64,000 nt of DNA from Streptomyces sp. Je 1-332 (GTDB lineage Bacteria; Actinomycetota; Actinomycetes; Streptomycetales; Streptomycetaceae), in NCBI RefSeq assembly GCF_040730185.1, contig NZ_CP160402.1:5580001-5644000 (forward strand), written 5' to 3'. A program made the translations under genes and the position numbers. The notes under the pieces are model-generated. The model worked only from the letters and a program-made list of their open reading frames with translations. It had not been told where the DNA came from and ran no database searches. Numbering within the stretch: position 1 is the first letter of the stretch; every line of letters begins with the position of its first letter. This document shows positions 40,307 through 49,264 of the stretch, one piece after another.

Positions 40307-40596
40307 TCGTCGCCTTCTCCGTGACTCCGCTCGGCGTCGGTGAGGACGTGGGCGAGTACGTCGCCGACGCGGTCCGTGTCGTCCGTGAATCCGGCCTGCC
40401 CAACCGGACGGACGCGATGTTCACCTCCGTCGAGGGCGAGTGGGACGAGGTGATGGACGTCGTCAAGCGTGCCGTCGCCGCCGTCGAGGCGCGGGCGCCG
40501 CGTGTCTCCGTCGTCATGAAGGCGGACATCCGCCCCGGGGTGACGGACGGGATGACGTCCAAGGTCGAGACGGTGGAGCGGCACCTCTCCGCATAG
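40303..40596 (+). CDS. MTH1187-family thiamine-binding protein
   Basis: This 97-residue protein belongs to the former DUF77 family (Thiamine_BP), ferredoxin-like subunits that bind thiamine. Segments [20 protein letters not shown] and [20 protein letters not shown] (here [15 protein letters not shown]) are typical. The start GTG 40303 overlaps the DUF3817 stop, so the two are translationally coupled, which suggests a joint, perhaps transport-related role. That link is inference. Confidence 0.88.
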   Translation: MIVAFSVTPLGVGEDVGEYVADAVRVVRESGLPNRTDAMFTSVEGEWDEVMDVVKRAVAAVEARAPRVSVVMKADIRPGVTDGMTSKVETVERHLSA

Positions 40597-40630
40597 CAGT
40601 CCCCGCGCGGAAGAGCCCCGCACGAAAAAG

Positions 40631-40657
40631 AGCCCCCGCCGGCAGCCGGCGGGGGCT
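40631..40657 (+). terminator. Terminator after the thiamine-binding gene
   Basis: AGCCCCCGCCGGC (40631-40643) pairs with 40645-40657 and is followed by TCTTCGTCCT. The rest of the 322-bp spacer to cslA (40658-40918) holds the cslA promoter region; no clear boxes were recognised. Confidence 0.8.
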
Positions 40658-40918
40658 TCTTCGTCCTCGGCCGCCGCCGGGGTTGATCAGGAGCCCAGAC
40701 GCAGCCTCGTCTCGCTCCGCGACGGCGGCGGGGCTCGCATGCGATCACCCCGCACCCCCGCGCTCGTCCCGCAACCCCAGTCGAACCGCTCACCGTAAAA
40801 CCCCTCGCACGGACGCACCCCGTTCGACACGCCGAGGAAACTCCACTTTTGTGTGGGTATCGGCTCGTTCGCACCTGAACCTGCCAGACCCAGATCACCC
40901 CACGACCTGGAGGGCGCT

Positions 40919-42736
40919 GTGCGGCCGGAGGGCTACGACTACGACACCCACAGCACACTCGCCGGACCGCTCACGGAGCCGGACGGCGACGGAGGCCGCT
41001 ACCGGGTGCGGTACAACAAGCTTCTCTCCAGTGAGCCCCACCGAATACGGGCCGTCATCCTGATGATGCTCGCCCCCGTCCTCACCGGTCTCCTCCTCGT
41101 GTACCTCGTGTGGCCGACCCACTGGACGGAACGCGAGGGCGCCGACCGCTGGCTCATCTGGCTCGACGCCACGATGCTCGTGGCCATCGGCCTGATCGAG
41201 CTCTTCATGCTCGTCAACGTCATATCCATCGCCCACGCGACGATGATGGCGAGGGACCCGATCCCCGTCACCCCCGAACCCGGCACCCGCGTCGCGTTCC
41301 TGACGACGTACGTCCCGGGCAAGGAACCCCTCAGCATGGTCCGCGCCACCCTCGAGGGCGCGAAGGGCATACACCACACCGGCCCGCTCGACGTCTGGCT
41401 CCTCGACGAAGGTGACGACGACGACGCCAAGGCGCTCTGCGCCGAACTCGGCGTACGCCACTTCACCCGCAGCGGAGTGCCCGAGTGGAACCGCGAGAAG
41501 GGTGTCCACAAGGCCCGCACCAAGCACGGCAACTACAACGCCTGGCTCGCGATGCACGGCGCGGAGTACGACTTCTTCGCCTCCGTGGACACCGACCACG
41601 TGCCGCTCCCCAACTTCCTGGAGCGGATGATGGGTTACTTCCGCGATGACGACGTCGCGTTCGTCGTCGGGCCCCAGGTGTACGGGAACTACGACTCGCC
41701 CGTCACCAAGGCCGCCGAGTCCCAGCAGTTCCTCTTCCACGCCCTGATCCAGCGCGCCGGCAACCGCTACCGCGCCCCCATGTTCGTCGGCACCAACAAC
41801 GTCGTACGCATCCAGGCGCTGCGCCAGGTCGGCGGCCTGTACGACTCGATCACCGAGGACATGGCGACCGGCTTCGAGCTGCACCGTCACAAGAACCCCG
41901 TCACCAGGCGCCACTGGCGGTCGGTCTACACCCCGGACGTGCTCGCCGTCGGCGAGGGCCCTGCCTCCTGGACGGACTTCTTCACCCAGCAGATGCGCTG
42001 GTCGCGCGGGACGTACGAGACGCTGTTCAAGCAGTACTGGAAGGCACCGTTCACGATGCCGCCCGGCCGTCTCTTCTCGTACACGATGATGCTCGTCTAC
42101 TACCCCATGACGGCCGTCAACTGGGTGCTCGGTGTGCTGAGTTGTGTGCTGTTCCTCTGGTTCGGGGCGTCCGGTACGCAGGTCGCCGCCTCCGTCTGGC
42201 TGATGCTCTACAGCGACGCGGCGGCGCTCCAGGTGGGGCTCTACCTCTGGAACCGCCGTCACAACGTCTCGCCGCACGAACCAGCGGGCTCCGGAGGCCT
42301 CGCCGGGATGGCGATGTCCGCGCTCTCCGCGCCCATCTACGCCAAGTCGCTCGGCGCCGCCGTCGTGCGCCGCCCGAGCCGCTTCGTGGTCACGCCCAAG
42401 GGCGGGGACGCCAGCCCCGACCGGGTGCTCACCTTCCGGATCCACCTCTGCTGGGCGGTGGTCCTCGCCAGTTCCCTCGCGGCCTCGTTCGTGCTCGGTC
42501 ACACCCACGCCGCGATGCGCACCTGGGCCGTCCTCGCGCTGGTCATCGCGCTCGCCCCGGTCACCGTCTGGAGCTTCTCGCTGGTCAAGGAGCGCAGGGC
42601 GGGCGCGGTGCGGGAAAAGGCCCGCGAGCGGATCCGGCAGCGCGCCAGGAGAGACGCGGAAGGGCTCGGCACCCAGGGCGCGGACGGCGAGCCGGAGCCG
42701 GCGTTCGCCACCGGCACGACGACAGGAGGGAACTGA
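40919..42736 (+). CDS. cslA: Cellulose synthase-like glycosyltransferase CslA
   Basis: This 605-residue GT2 enzyme builds a beta-glucan at hyphal tips. Two helices precede the cytoplasmic catalytic domain, which has the D,D,D,QxxRW set: Asp224/Asp226 (SVDTDHVP), TED at 312-314, and QQMRW at 357-361. Three to four helices follow, then a charged tail. GTG 40919 with GGAGGG upstream is chosen; the frame extends to GTG 40853. glxA starts 3 bases after the stop, as in the known cslA-glxA unit. Confidence 0.93.
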   Translation: MRPEGYDYDTHSTLAGPLTEPDGDGGRYRVRYNKLLSSEPHRIRAVILMMLAPVLTGLLLVYLVWPTHWTEREGADRWLIWLDATMLVAIGLIELFMLVNVISIAHATMMARDPIPVTPEPGTRVAFLTTYVPGKEPLSMVRATLEGAKGIHHTGPLDVWLLDEGDDDDAKALCAELGVRHFTRSGVPEWNREKGVHKARTKHGNYNAWLAMHGAEYDFFASVDTDHVPLPNFLERMMGYFRDDDVAFVVGPQVYGNYDSPVTKAAESQQFLFHALIQRAGNRYRAPMFVGTNNVVRIQALRQVGGLYDSITEDMATGFELHRHKNPVTRRHWRSVYTPDVLAVGEGPASWTDFFTQQMRWSRGTYETLFKQYWKAPFTMPPGRLFSYTMMLVYYPMTAVNWVLGVLSCVLFLWFGASGTQVAASVWLMLYSDAAALQVGLYLWNRRHNVSPHEPAGSGGLAGMAMSALSAPIYAKSLGAAVVRRPSRFVVTPKGGDASPDRVLTFRIHLCWAVVLASSLAASFVLGHTHAAMRTWAVLALVIALAPVTVWSFSLVKERRAGAVREKARERIRQRARRDAEGLGTQGADGEPEPAFATGTTTGGN

Positions 42737-42739
42737 CCC

Positions 42740-44704
42740 ATGGCTTACCGGCCCTCTCAGCGGACGAAGAAGACACTCCTCGGAGTCGGGGCGGGCGCTC
42801 TGCTCGTGGGACTCAACGCACCGGCGGCGCTCTCCTTCGCCGAGGAGCAGTACTACGAGTACAAGATCGCCCAGCCCGGCTACAAGGCCAAGTACGGCTC
42901 CTGGAAGCAGATCGGCATCCCGGAGGAGTTCCGCACCAACGCCATCCACGCCGCGCTCCTGCACACCGGCAAGGTCCTGATCGTCGCGGGCTCCGGGAAC
43001 GAGCAGAAGAAGTTCGACAAGGGCTCCTTCGACACGATCCTCTGGGACCCGAAGGCGGACACCTTCAAGAAGGTCAGGACGCCGGAGGACTTCTTCTGCG
43101 CGGGCCACGCCCAACTCCCCGACGGCCGCCTCCTGGTGGCCGGCGGCACGGCACGCTACGAACTCCTGGACGGTGAGATCAACCGCGCCGGCGGCGGCAT
43201 GCGCGTCAAGAACGAGAACCCCGACAAGCCCCTCACCCTCAAGAAGGGCACCCGGTTCCGCTCGCCGTCGGGCATCGAGTACGTGAGCAAGTTCGACGTC
43301 GAGGTCCCCAAGGCCAAGCGGGACTACGAGATCACGTACACCAAGTCCGGTGTGATGAAGCCCTGGAAGACGACGGTCAAGGCGAGCGAGGCGCGCGTCT
43401 TCGTGGAGGCCGCCCAGGAGGGCGACGGGTTCGTCACGGAGAAGTCCGCGCAGTACGAGATCGAGGGCCTCACCGGCAAGGCGGCGGATAACGCGTACGG
43501 GATCGCCGAGAAGATCACCATGGACAAGCAGGACTTCCAGGGGATCAAGGCGGCGTACGAGTTCGACCCGAAGGCCGAGAAGTACGTCCCCGTGGAGCCG
43601 ATGGACAAGGCCCGCTGGTATCCCACGCTCGTCGGTCTCGACGACGGGAAGGTGCTGGCGGTCTCCGGCCTCGACGACGTGGGCATGATCGACCCGGGTG
43701 ACAACGAGATCTACGACCCGAAGACGAAGAAGTGGACCGACGGCCCCAAGCGCTACTTCCCGACCTACCCGGCGCTCTTCCTCACCAAGGGCGGAAAGCT
43801 CTTCTACCCGGCGTCGAACGCGGGCTACGGGCCCGCCGACAAGGGCCGTGAGCCGGGGCTGTGGGATCTGGAGACGAACAAGTTCGAGAAGATCCCCGGT
43901 CTCGTCGACATGGACCAGACCGAGACGTCCGCGTCACTCCTGCTGCCCCCGGCGCAGGACCAGAAGGTGATGATCCTGGGCGGCGGAGGCGTCGGCGAGT
44001 CCGACAAGTCGACCCGGCGCACGGCCGTGGTGGACCTCAAGGAGAAGAACCCGGCCTTCAGGACCGGGCCCGAACTGCCGCAGGGCACGCGCTACTTGAA
44101 CAGCGTGATCCTGCCCGACGACTCCGTGTTCACGTCCAACGGATCCAAGGACTACCGAGGCCGCGGCGGCAGCAACATCCTCAAGGCGCAGTTCTACGAC
44201 CCCAAGTCGAACAGCTTCCGCGAGGCCGCGTCCCCCAAGGTGGGCCGCAACTACCACTCCGAGGCGCTGCTCCTGCCCGACGGACGGGTCGTCACCTTCG
44301 GCTCCGACCCGCTCTTCGACAACCAGGAGAACACCAAGCTCGGCCACTTCGAGCAGCGCATGGAGGTCTACACGCCGCCCACGCTGCACAAGGCGGGCAA
44401 CAACCGTCCGGTCCTCGGCGAGGGCCCGGAGGAACTGGCGGCGGACCACCGCGCCACGTTCCGCACGGAACATCCCGAGACGATCGCCTCGGCCCGTCTG
44501 ATGCGCCCCAGCGCCGTGACGCACACGACGGACGTCGAGCAGCGGTCGATCGCGCTCGGCCTCACCAAGGGCAAGGGCGAGGTGACGGTGCAGGTGCCCA
44601 AGGGCGACACCGCGCTGGTGCCGCCGGGCTGGTACATGCTGTTCGTGACGGACCAGGACGGTACGTCGTCGGAGGCGAAGTGGATCCACGTGAGCCAGAA
44701 GTAG
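42740..44704 (+). CDS. glxA: Copper-radical oxidase GlxA
   Basis: This 654-residue mononuclear copper oxidase has a cross-linked Tyr-Cys radical cofactor and is needed for glucan deposition and morphogenesis. An N-terminal membrane anchor or signal (residues 12-32) is followed by kelch-type propellers. Cys120 (FFCAGHAQ), Trp293-Tyr294 (ARWYPT) and Tyr505-His506 (RNYHSEALL) correspond to the galactose-oxidase active site. AGGAGG precedes ATG 42740. It is coupled with cslA and convergent with cslZ. Confidence 0.94.
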   Translation: MAYRPSQRTKKTLLGVGAGALLVGLNAPAALSFAEEQYYEYKIAQPGYKAKYGSWKQIGIPEEFRTNAIHAALLHTGKVLIVAGSGNEQKKFDKGSFDTILWDPKADTFKKVRTPEDFFCAGHAQLPDGRLLVAGGTARYELLDGEINRAGGGMRVKNENPDKPLTLKKGTRFRSPSGIEYVSKFDVEVPKAKRDYEITYTKSGVMKPWKTTVKASEARVFVEAAQEGDGFVTEKSAQYEIEGLTGKAADNAYGIAEKITMDKQDFQGIKAAYEFDPKAEKYVPVEPMDKARWYPTLVGLDDGKVLAVSGLDDVGMIDPGDNEIYDPKTKKWTDGPKRYFPTYPALFLTKGGKLFYPASNAGYGPADKGREPGLWDLETNKFEKIPGLVDMDQTETSASLLLPPAQDQKVMILGGGGVGESDKSTRRTAVVDLKEKNPAFRTGPELPQGTRYLNSVILPDDSVFTSNGSKDYRGRGGSNILKAQFYDPKSNSFREAASPKVGRNYHSEALLLPDGRVVTFGSDPLFDNQENTKLGHFEQRMEVYTPPTLHKAGNNRPVLGEGPEELAADHRATFRTEHPETIASARLMRPSAVTHTTDVEQRSIALGLTKGKGEVTVQVPKGDTALVPPGWYMLFVTDQDGTSSEAKWIHVSQK

Positions 44705-44731
44705 CCGCACCCGCCGTGCCGGTGGCCGCGG

Positions 44732-45763
44732 TCAGGTGGCCTTGGCGTTGCGCGCGAGACCGAGCGCGTAGTCGGGCCACCACTGGCCCGCCGCCGGGCC
44801 GCCCCTGCACGGCCCGTCCGAGTCGCCGGGGCGTTTGATCCACAGGACCGCGTCCAGGAGCGCGTCACCGGTCTTGTCCGTGGGCGGGGTGCCGAGGCCA
44901 CGGCCCGGCGGGTTGCACCAGGCGTCCTCACGGTTACCGGCGAGCGGGCCCTTGCCGTTGCGGCTGGTGTCCATCACGAAGTGCTTGCCGCCGACGAGCC
45001 CCGAGAGGCTGCGGCCGTACGACTTGATGGTCTCGTCGCTCTGGAAGTTCGACACGTTCAGCGAGAAGCCGTCCGCCTGCGCGATCCCCGCCTGCTGGAG
45101 CGGCTCGGCGAGCTTGCCCGCCTGGGTGATCCAGCTGGGGTTGCCCGCGTCCAGGTAGACCTTCACCCGGGGCTGCTGCTTGAGCCGCTGGATGGCTTCG
45201 GAGAGCAATTGGTAGCGGTCGGCGTGGTACTCGGCCGGGGTGCAGCCGTCCACGATGTGCGGGACCGCGTCGGGCTCCAGGATGACGACGGCCGGCCGGT
45301 CGCCGATGGTGCCGGCGAACTTGTCGATCCACTGCCGGTAGAAGTCCGAGCTGTGCGCGCCACCCGCGGAGTGGTTGCCGCAGTCACGGTGCGGGATGTT
45401 GTACGCGACGAGCACGGCGGTGCGGTCGCCCTGCGCGGCGCCGTCGACGGCCGCCTTGATGTCCGGGACCGGGTCGTCGCCCGCGGGCCACACGGCCATG
45501 GGCTGCTCGGAGATCCGCTTGAGCGCGGCGGCGTCCTGGGTGCGGCCCTCCTGCTCCCACTGCCTGACCTGCCGGGCGGCGGCGCTCTCCGGGTCGACCC
45601 AGAAGGCGCTTCGTGCCGCCTTCTGGGAGGCCTGGGTGGAGGGACCGGCCTCGGTGGCCGTCCGTTCCTTGCTCTTCGTGCCGGATTCGGCGGAGCACCC
45701 TGCCGTGAGCCCGAGGGCCGTGAGGGCCGTGAGTGCGGTGAACGTGCGGAGCAGCCGGTACAT
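44732..45763 (-). CDS. cslZ: GH6 family glucanase lipoprotein CslZ
   Basis: This 343-residue beta-1,4-glucanase has a lipoprotein signal (LGLTAGC, lipid on Cys22-24) and a GH6 domain with AYNIPHRDCGNHSAGG, VVILEPDAVPHI, YLDAGNPSW and FVMDTSRNGKG, which include the catalytic Asp residues. ATG 45763 is chosen so that the lipobox is properly placed; an upstream start would add an unlikely N-terminus. It is convergent with glxA, as at the S. coelicolor glucan locus, and probably trims the CslA product. Confidence 0.92.
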   Translation of the reverse strand: MYRLLRTFTALTALTALGLTAGCSAESGTKSKERTATEAGPSTQASQKAARSAFWVDPESAAARQVRQWEQEGRTQDAAALKRISEQPMAVWPAGDDPVPDIKAAVDGAAQGDRTAVLVAYNIPHRDCGNHSAGGAHSSDFYRQWIDKFAGTIGDRPAVVILEPDAVPHIVDGCTPAEYHADRYQLLSEAIQRLKQQPRVKVYLDAGNPSWITQAGKLAEPLQQAGIAQADGFSLNVSNFQSDETIKSYGRSLSGLVGGKHFVMDTSRNGKGPLAGNREDAWCNPPGRGLGTPPTDKTGDALLDAVLWIKRPGDSDGPCRGGPAAGQWWPDYALGLARNAKAT

Positions 45764-45863
45764 CCAGCCCCCTTGGGCGACGGTGACCGGGCAATCGTTA
45801 CATAACGGTCCAATCACCCTTGGTTACGACACCGGGCGGCCCCGTCGGATCTGGCGGGCCACG

Positions 45864-46850
45864 TCAGGCGCCGCCGCCACCCGCCAGCGCGATGCCGAGC
45901 GGAGTGCGCTCGTAGAGCACCTGGTGCCCGTACCGCCGCGAGACCAGCAGACCCGCGTCGCGCAGGGCCCCGAGGTGCGCGGAGACGGAGGAGGGGGCGA
46001 GCCCCAGACGGTGTGCCAGGGCCGAGGTGGTGGCGGGGTCGACGAGCGCGGCGAGGACGGCGGCCCTGCCCCGGCCAAGCAGCCGTACGAGCGCCTCGGG
46101 CGTACGGTCGCCCGGCTCGGCCCAGAGTCCGGCGAGGCCGCGGGCGGGATAGACCAGGGTCGGCTGCCAGGGTGGTTCGTGGCCGCCCACCACGTCCGGC
46201 CAGGCGAAGACGCTGGGCATCAGGACCAGGCCCTGGCCCGCCAGATGCCGCACGTGGTCGTCACGCCGCGCGACGGTCAGCGTGTCCGCGTCCCAGGCGA
46301 ACCGCGGGTCCAGCTCGGCCACCAGCGCGCCGAGGCCGACTTCCGCGAGCCGCCGCGAGTGGAAGGCCACGTCCGCCTCCAGGAGGGCGCGCAGCCGGGG
46401 CCAGTCCGGCTCGACGAGGGTGTGCCAGGCGGCTTCCATGACGTCCGCGAGCTCCCGCACCGCCCGTGCGGGGTCGGCCAGCAGCGCGCGGCCCCGAGCC
46501 GACTCTGCCGCCCCCGCGGTGCAGGCCAGCGCCCGCGCGAGCTCCTGGCGCGCGGCCTCGGGGTCGGCCGCGCGCACCGCCGCGATCTCCTCCTCGAAGG
46601 TGGCAGCGGGGCCGATGGGCGGCGGGCCGATGAAGTCCGGGGTGTAGCCGCGCGGCGGCATCAGGAGCCACAGCGCCCCGAGTTCGAGCCCGGCGTCCGC
46701 CCCGCGGATCCGCCGCAGCCACTGTGGGTGGTAGCCGTGCCGGTCGGGCCGCTTCAGGGTCCGCACGGCCTCCTGCGTCTCCCACAGAGGCGACACGGCG
46801 AAACGGCACCGCAGGAGATCGTCGGGTCCGAAATGCAACCGGTTCGGCAC
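45864..46850 (-). CDS. ArsR-type helix-turn-helix regulator
   Basis: This 328-residue protein has a long N-terminal region of the DUF5937 type (FAVSPLWETQEAVRTL) and a C-terminal winged helix (TTSALAHRLGLAPSSVSAHLGALRDAGLLVSRR region). GTG 46850 is chosen; TTG 46838 is possible. The frame stays open far upstream, but only this part is coding. It is divergent from the MFS gene over 72 bp and probably controls it. Confidence 0.82.
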   Translation of the reverse strand: MPNRLHFGPDDLLRCRFAVSPLWETQEAVRTLKRPDRHGYHPQWLRRIRGADAGLELGALWLLMPPRGYTPDFIGPPPIGPAATFEEEIAAVRAADPEAARQELARALACTAGAAESARGRALLADPARAVRELADVMEAAWHTLVEPDWPRLRALLEADVAFHSRRLAEVGLGALVAELDPRFAWDADTLTVARRDDHVRHLAGQGLVLMPSVFAWPDVVGGHEPPWQPTLVYPARGLAGLWAEPGDRTPEALVRLLGRGRAAVLAALVDPATTSALAHRLGLAPSSVSAHLGALRDAGLLVSRRYGHQVLYERTPLGIALAGGGGA

Positions 46851-46922
46851 GCGCTCACCCCCATGATTCGCCTGGAACCGAAACTCTAGGGCGACGGGCA
46901 CGCGCGCGTGCAGGGTGCGGGC

Positions 46923-48236
46923 ATGCCCGAAGACAAGCCCTCCACCCCCGAACCCACCGGCTACCTCCGCCTGTTCACGATCCGCGAGTTCCGCGCCGTC
47001 TTCCTCGCCCACGCGCTCTCGCTGCTCGGCGTCGTCGTCAGCGAGGTCGCACTCACCGTCCTCGTGTACGGGCTCACCGGCTCGCCTCTGCTCGGGGCGC
47101 TCACCTTCGCGCTCGGGATGCTGCCCTACCTCGTCGGCGGAACCCTGCTCTCCGGGATCGCCGACCGGTATCCGCCGCGCAGGGTGCTCGTGCTGTGCGA
47201 CGTGGCGTGCGCCGGTTGCGCGGCGCTCATGGCCCTGCCCGCCACGCCGGTCTTCGGACTGCTCGCGCTGCGGAGCGCCGTCGCCCTGGTGTCGCCGGTG
47301 TTCAACGGGACGCGGATGGCCACCCTCACCGACATCCTCGGCGACGGCGACCTGTTCATCCTCGGGCGCTCCTTGCTCAGGATCGTCTCGCAGAGCTCCG
47401 TACTGGTCGGATTCGGGCTCGGCGGGGTCCTGCTCACCGTGGTGTCGCCGCGCGGGGCGCTCCTCATCACCGTCTGCACGTTCGCCGCCTCCGCGCTGCT
47501 CCTGCGTTGCGGGACCAGGCGCAGGCCCGCGCGCGGGAGCGGCGGCCCCGCCCTGCTGAAGTACTCGCTCAGCGGCGCCGGGCAGGTGCTGGGCGACCGG
47601 CGGATCAGGGCGCTGCTGCTGCTCCTCTGGGTGCCGCCGATGTTCATGGTCGCCCCGGAGGCACTCGCCGCTCCCTACGCCGACCAGATCGGCGTCGGGG
47701 TCGCGGGCGTCGGACTCCTGATGTGCGCGCTGCCGGTCGGCACGATCGCGGCGGAGCTGTACGTCGGGTCCGCGCTCTCCGCGAACACCCGGGCCCGCGT
47801 CGCCCTGCCTCTCGCGTCGTGCACGCTCCTGCCGCTGGCCGTGTACGCGCTCACGCCGGGCCTGCTGTGGGCGATGCTCGCGCTCGTGCTCGCCGGGGCC
47901 GGATCCGCGTACACGCTGGGTGTGGACCGGTGGTTCGTCGACGCCGTGCCCGAGGAGCTGCGCGGGCGCGCCATGACCGTGCACACGGCGGGGCTCATGA
48001 CGATCCAGGGGGTCGGGATGGCGCTCGCGGGGCTGGCCGCGGAGTTCTTCGCGGTGAGCACCGTCGTCACCGCGTCGGGCGTGCTCGGCACGGTCTGCTG
48101 CCTGGCCCTCGCCGCCGAGGTCCGCGCGACGCGCCGTACGACGGCCCCGGCCCCGGCCCCTGGCGCATCCGCGGGTCCGCTGGAACAGCCGACCGAATTG
48201 CGAGACGGGGCTGACCACCATGTGACCGGCGGGTAA
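46923..48236 (+). CDS. MFS transporter
   Basis: This 437-residue transporter has 12 predicted helices and resembles the MFS_3/enterobactin-exporter group (FTIREFRAVFLAHALSLLG, GGTLLSGIADRYPPRRVLVLCD). The substrate is unknown, probably a small hydrophobic compound. ATG 46923 is chosen over GTG 46908. It is divergent from an ArsR-type regulator and followed by a MarR gene 10 bp downstream, so it may be under two regulators. Confidence 0.88.
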   Translation: MPEDKPSTPEPTGYLRLFTIREFRAVFLAHALSLLGVVVSEVALTVLVYGLTGSPLLGALTFALGMLPYLVGGTLLSGIADRYPPRRVLVLCDVACAGCAALMALPATPVFGLLALRSAVALVSPVFNGTRMATLTDILGDGDLFILGRSLLRIVSQSSVLVGFGLGGVLLTVVSPRGALLITVCTFAASALLLRCGTRRRPARGSGGPALLKYSLSGAGQVLGDRRIRALLLLLWVPPMFMVAPEALAAPYADQIGVGVAGVGLLMCALPVGTIAAELYVGSALSANTRARVALPLASCTLLPLAVYALTPGLLWAMLALVLAGAGSAYTLGVDRWFVDAVPEELRGRAMTVHTAGLMTIQGVGMALAGLAAEFFAVSTVVTASGVLGTVCCLALAAEVRATRRTTAPAPAPGASAGPLEQPTELRDGADHHVTGG

Positions 48237-48246
48237 GGTCTTTGGC

Positions 48247-48756
48247 GTGCCGAAGCCGCTCAGCCTCCCCTTCGATCCCATCTCCCGCGCCGACGAGCTC
48301 TGGAAGCAGCGCTGGGGATCCGTTCCGGCCATGGGCGCGATCACCTCGATCATGCGGGCGCACCAGATCCTGCTCGGTGAGGTCGACGCGGTCGTCAAGC
48401 CGTACGGACTGACCTTCGCGCGGTACGAGGCGCTGGTCCTGCTGACGTTCTCGCAGGCCGGTGAGTTGCCGATGTCCAAGATCGGTGAGCGGCTCATGGT
48501 CCACCCCACGTCCGTCACCAACACCGTCGACCGGCTGGTCAAGTCCGGTCTCGTGGACAAGCGCCCCAACCCGAACGACGGTCGCGGCACGCTCGCCTCC
48601 ATCACGGAGAAGGGCCGCGAGGTCGTCGAGGCGGCCACCCGCGAGCTGATGGCGATGGACTTCGGGCTCGGGGTGTACGACGCCGAGGAGTGCGCGGAGA
48701 TCTTCGCGATGCTGCGGCCGCTGCGGGTGGCCGCCGAGGACTTCGAGGAGCAGTAG
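48247..48756 (+). CDS. MarR-family transcriptional regulator
   Basis: This 169-residue regulator has a winged helix with SKIGERLMVHPTSVTNTVDRLVKSGLV and the wing DGRGTLASITEKGREV. The start GTG 48247 lies 10 bp after the MFS gene, so the two are probably cotranscribed. The adjacent downstream gene encodes a DUF3817 protein. Confidence 0.9.
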   Translation: MPKPLSLPFDPISRADELWKQRWGSVPAMGAITSIMRAHQILLGEVDAVVKPYGLTFARYEALVLLTFSQAGELPMSKIGERLMVHPTSVTNTVDRLVKSGLVDKRPNPNDGRGTLASITEKGREVVEAATRELMAMDFGLGVYDAEECAEIFAMLRPLRVAAEDFEEQ

Positions 48757-48824
48757 AACCTTCGGTTCCGTTCGTGCCGGGGCCGCCGGAAGATCGCGCA
48801 AAACGGGCCGATACGCTCGTGGGC

Positions 48825-49157
48825 ATGAAGCGATCCGTGCTGACCCGTTACCGGGTGATGGCCTACGTCACCGCCGTCATGTTGCTCGTGCTCTGCACCT
48901 GCATGATTTTCAAGTACGGCTTCGACAAGGGCGAGGGCCTGACGCTGGTCGTCTCCCAGGTCCACGGTGTCCTCTACATCATCTACCTGATCTTCGCCTT
49001 CGACCTGGGCTCCAAGGCGAAGTGGCCGTTCGGCAAGCTCCTGTGGGTGCTCGTCTCCGGCACCATCCCGACCGCCGCGTTCTTCGTCGAGCGCAAGGTC
49101 GCACGGGACGTCGAGCCGCTGATCGTCGACGACTCCCCGGCCACCGCGAAGGCCTAG
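48825..49157 (+). CDS. DUF3817 membrane protein, second copy
   Basis: This 110-residue protein has three predicted helices and the DUF3817 pattern VSQVHGVLYIIYLIF, parallel to [14 protein letters not shown] at 39956. ATG 48825 is preceded by TACGCT (48812-48817), a -10-like box at the spacing of a leaderless transcript. Function unknown. A strong hairpin terminator follows. Confidence 0.88.
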   Translation: MKRSVLTRYRVMAYVTAVMLLVLCTCMIFKYGFDKGEGLTLVVSQVHGVLYIIYLIFAFDLGSKAKWPFGKLLWVLVSGTIPTAAFFVERKVARDVEPLIVDDSPATAKA

Positions 49158-49167
49158 CCTCACCGCT

Positions 49168-49205
49168 CGAAGCGCCGTCACGGGCTGGCCCGTGACGGCG
49201 CTTCG
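49168..49205 (+). terminator. Terminator after the DUF3817 gene
   Basis: A perfect 17-bp stem (CGAAGCGCCGTCACGGG at 49168-49184 with 49189-49205) has a CTGG loop, 11 bases past the stop codon. Confidence 0.88.
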
Positions 49206-49232
49206 GCGTAGCCGGTGGCGCCACGCCTCGAC

Positions 49233-49256
49233 ATTTACTAGGACGTCCAAGTAAAT
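49233..49256. promoter_or_regulatory. 24-bp palindromic operator upstream of icmA
   Basis: The outer arms ATTTACT and AGTAAAT flank the central palindrome GGACGTCC; only one symmetric pair mismatches. It lies 8 bases upstream of the icmA start. TAAATT (49252-49257) inside the right arm could be a -10 box for a leaderless transcript, so a bound repressor would block initiation directly. The binding protein is unknown. Confidence 0.75.
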
Positions 49257-49264
49257 TCGAGGGT

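Noticed and set aside
40895..43114. 739-codon minus-strand frame opposite cslA-glxA
   Set aside because: It mirrors high-GC coding on the plus strand. The translation has no motifs, whereas the plus strand has full catalytic signatures.
46851..49250. Upstream extension of the 45864 regulator to a 1128-residue protein
   Set aside because: Beyond 46850 the frame runs antisense through the MFS, MarR and DUF3817 genes and has no protein-like features. Only 45864-46850 is kept.
49158..49264. Cobalamin riboswitch upstream of icmA
   Set aside because: The spacer holds a terminator hairpin and an operator-like palindrome but no B12-box sequence, and it is too short for the aptamer.
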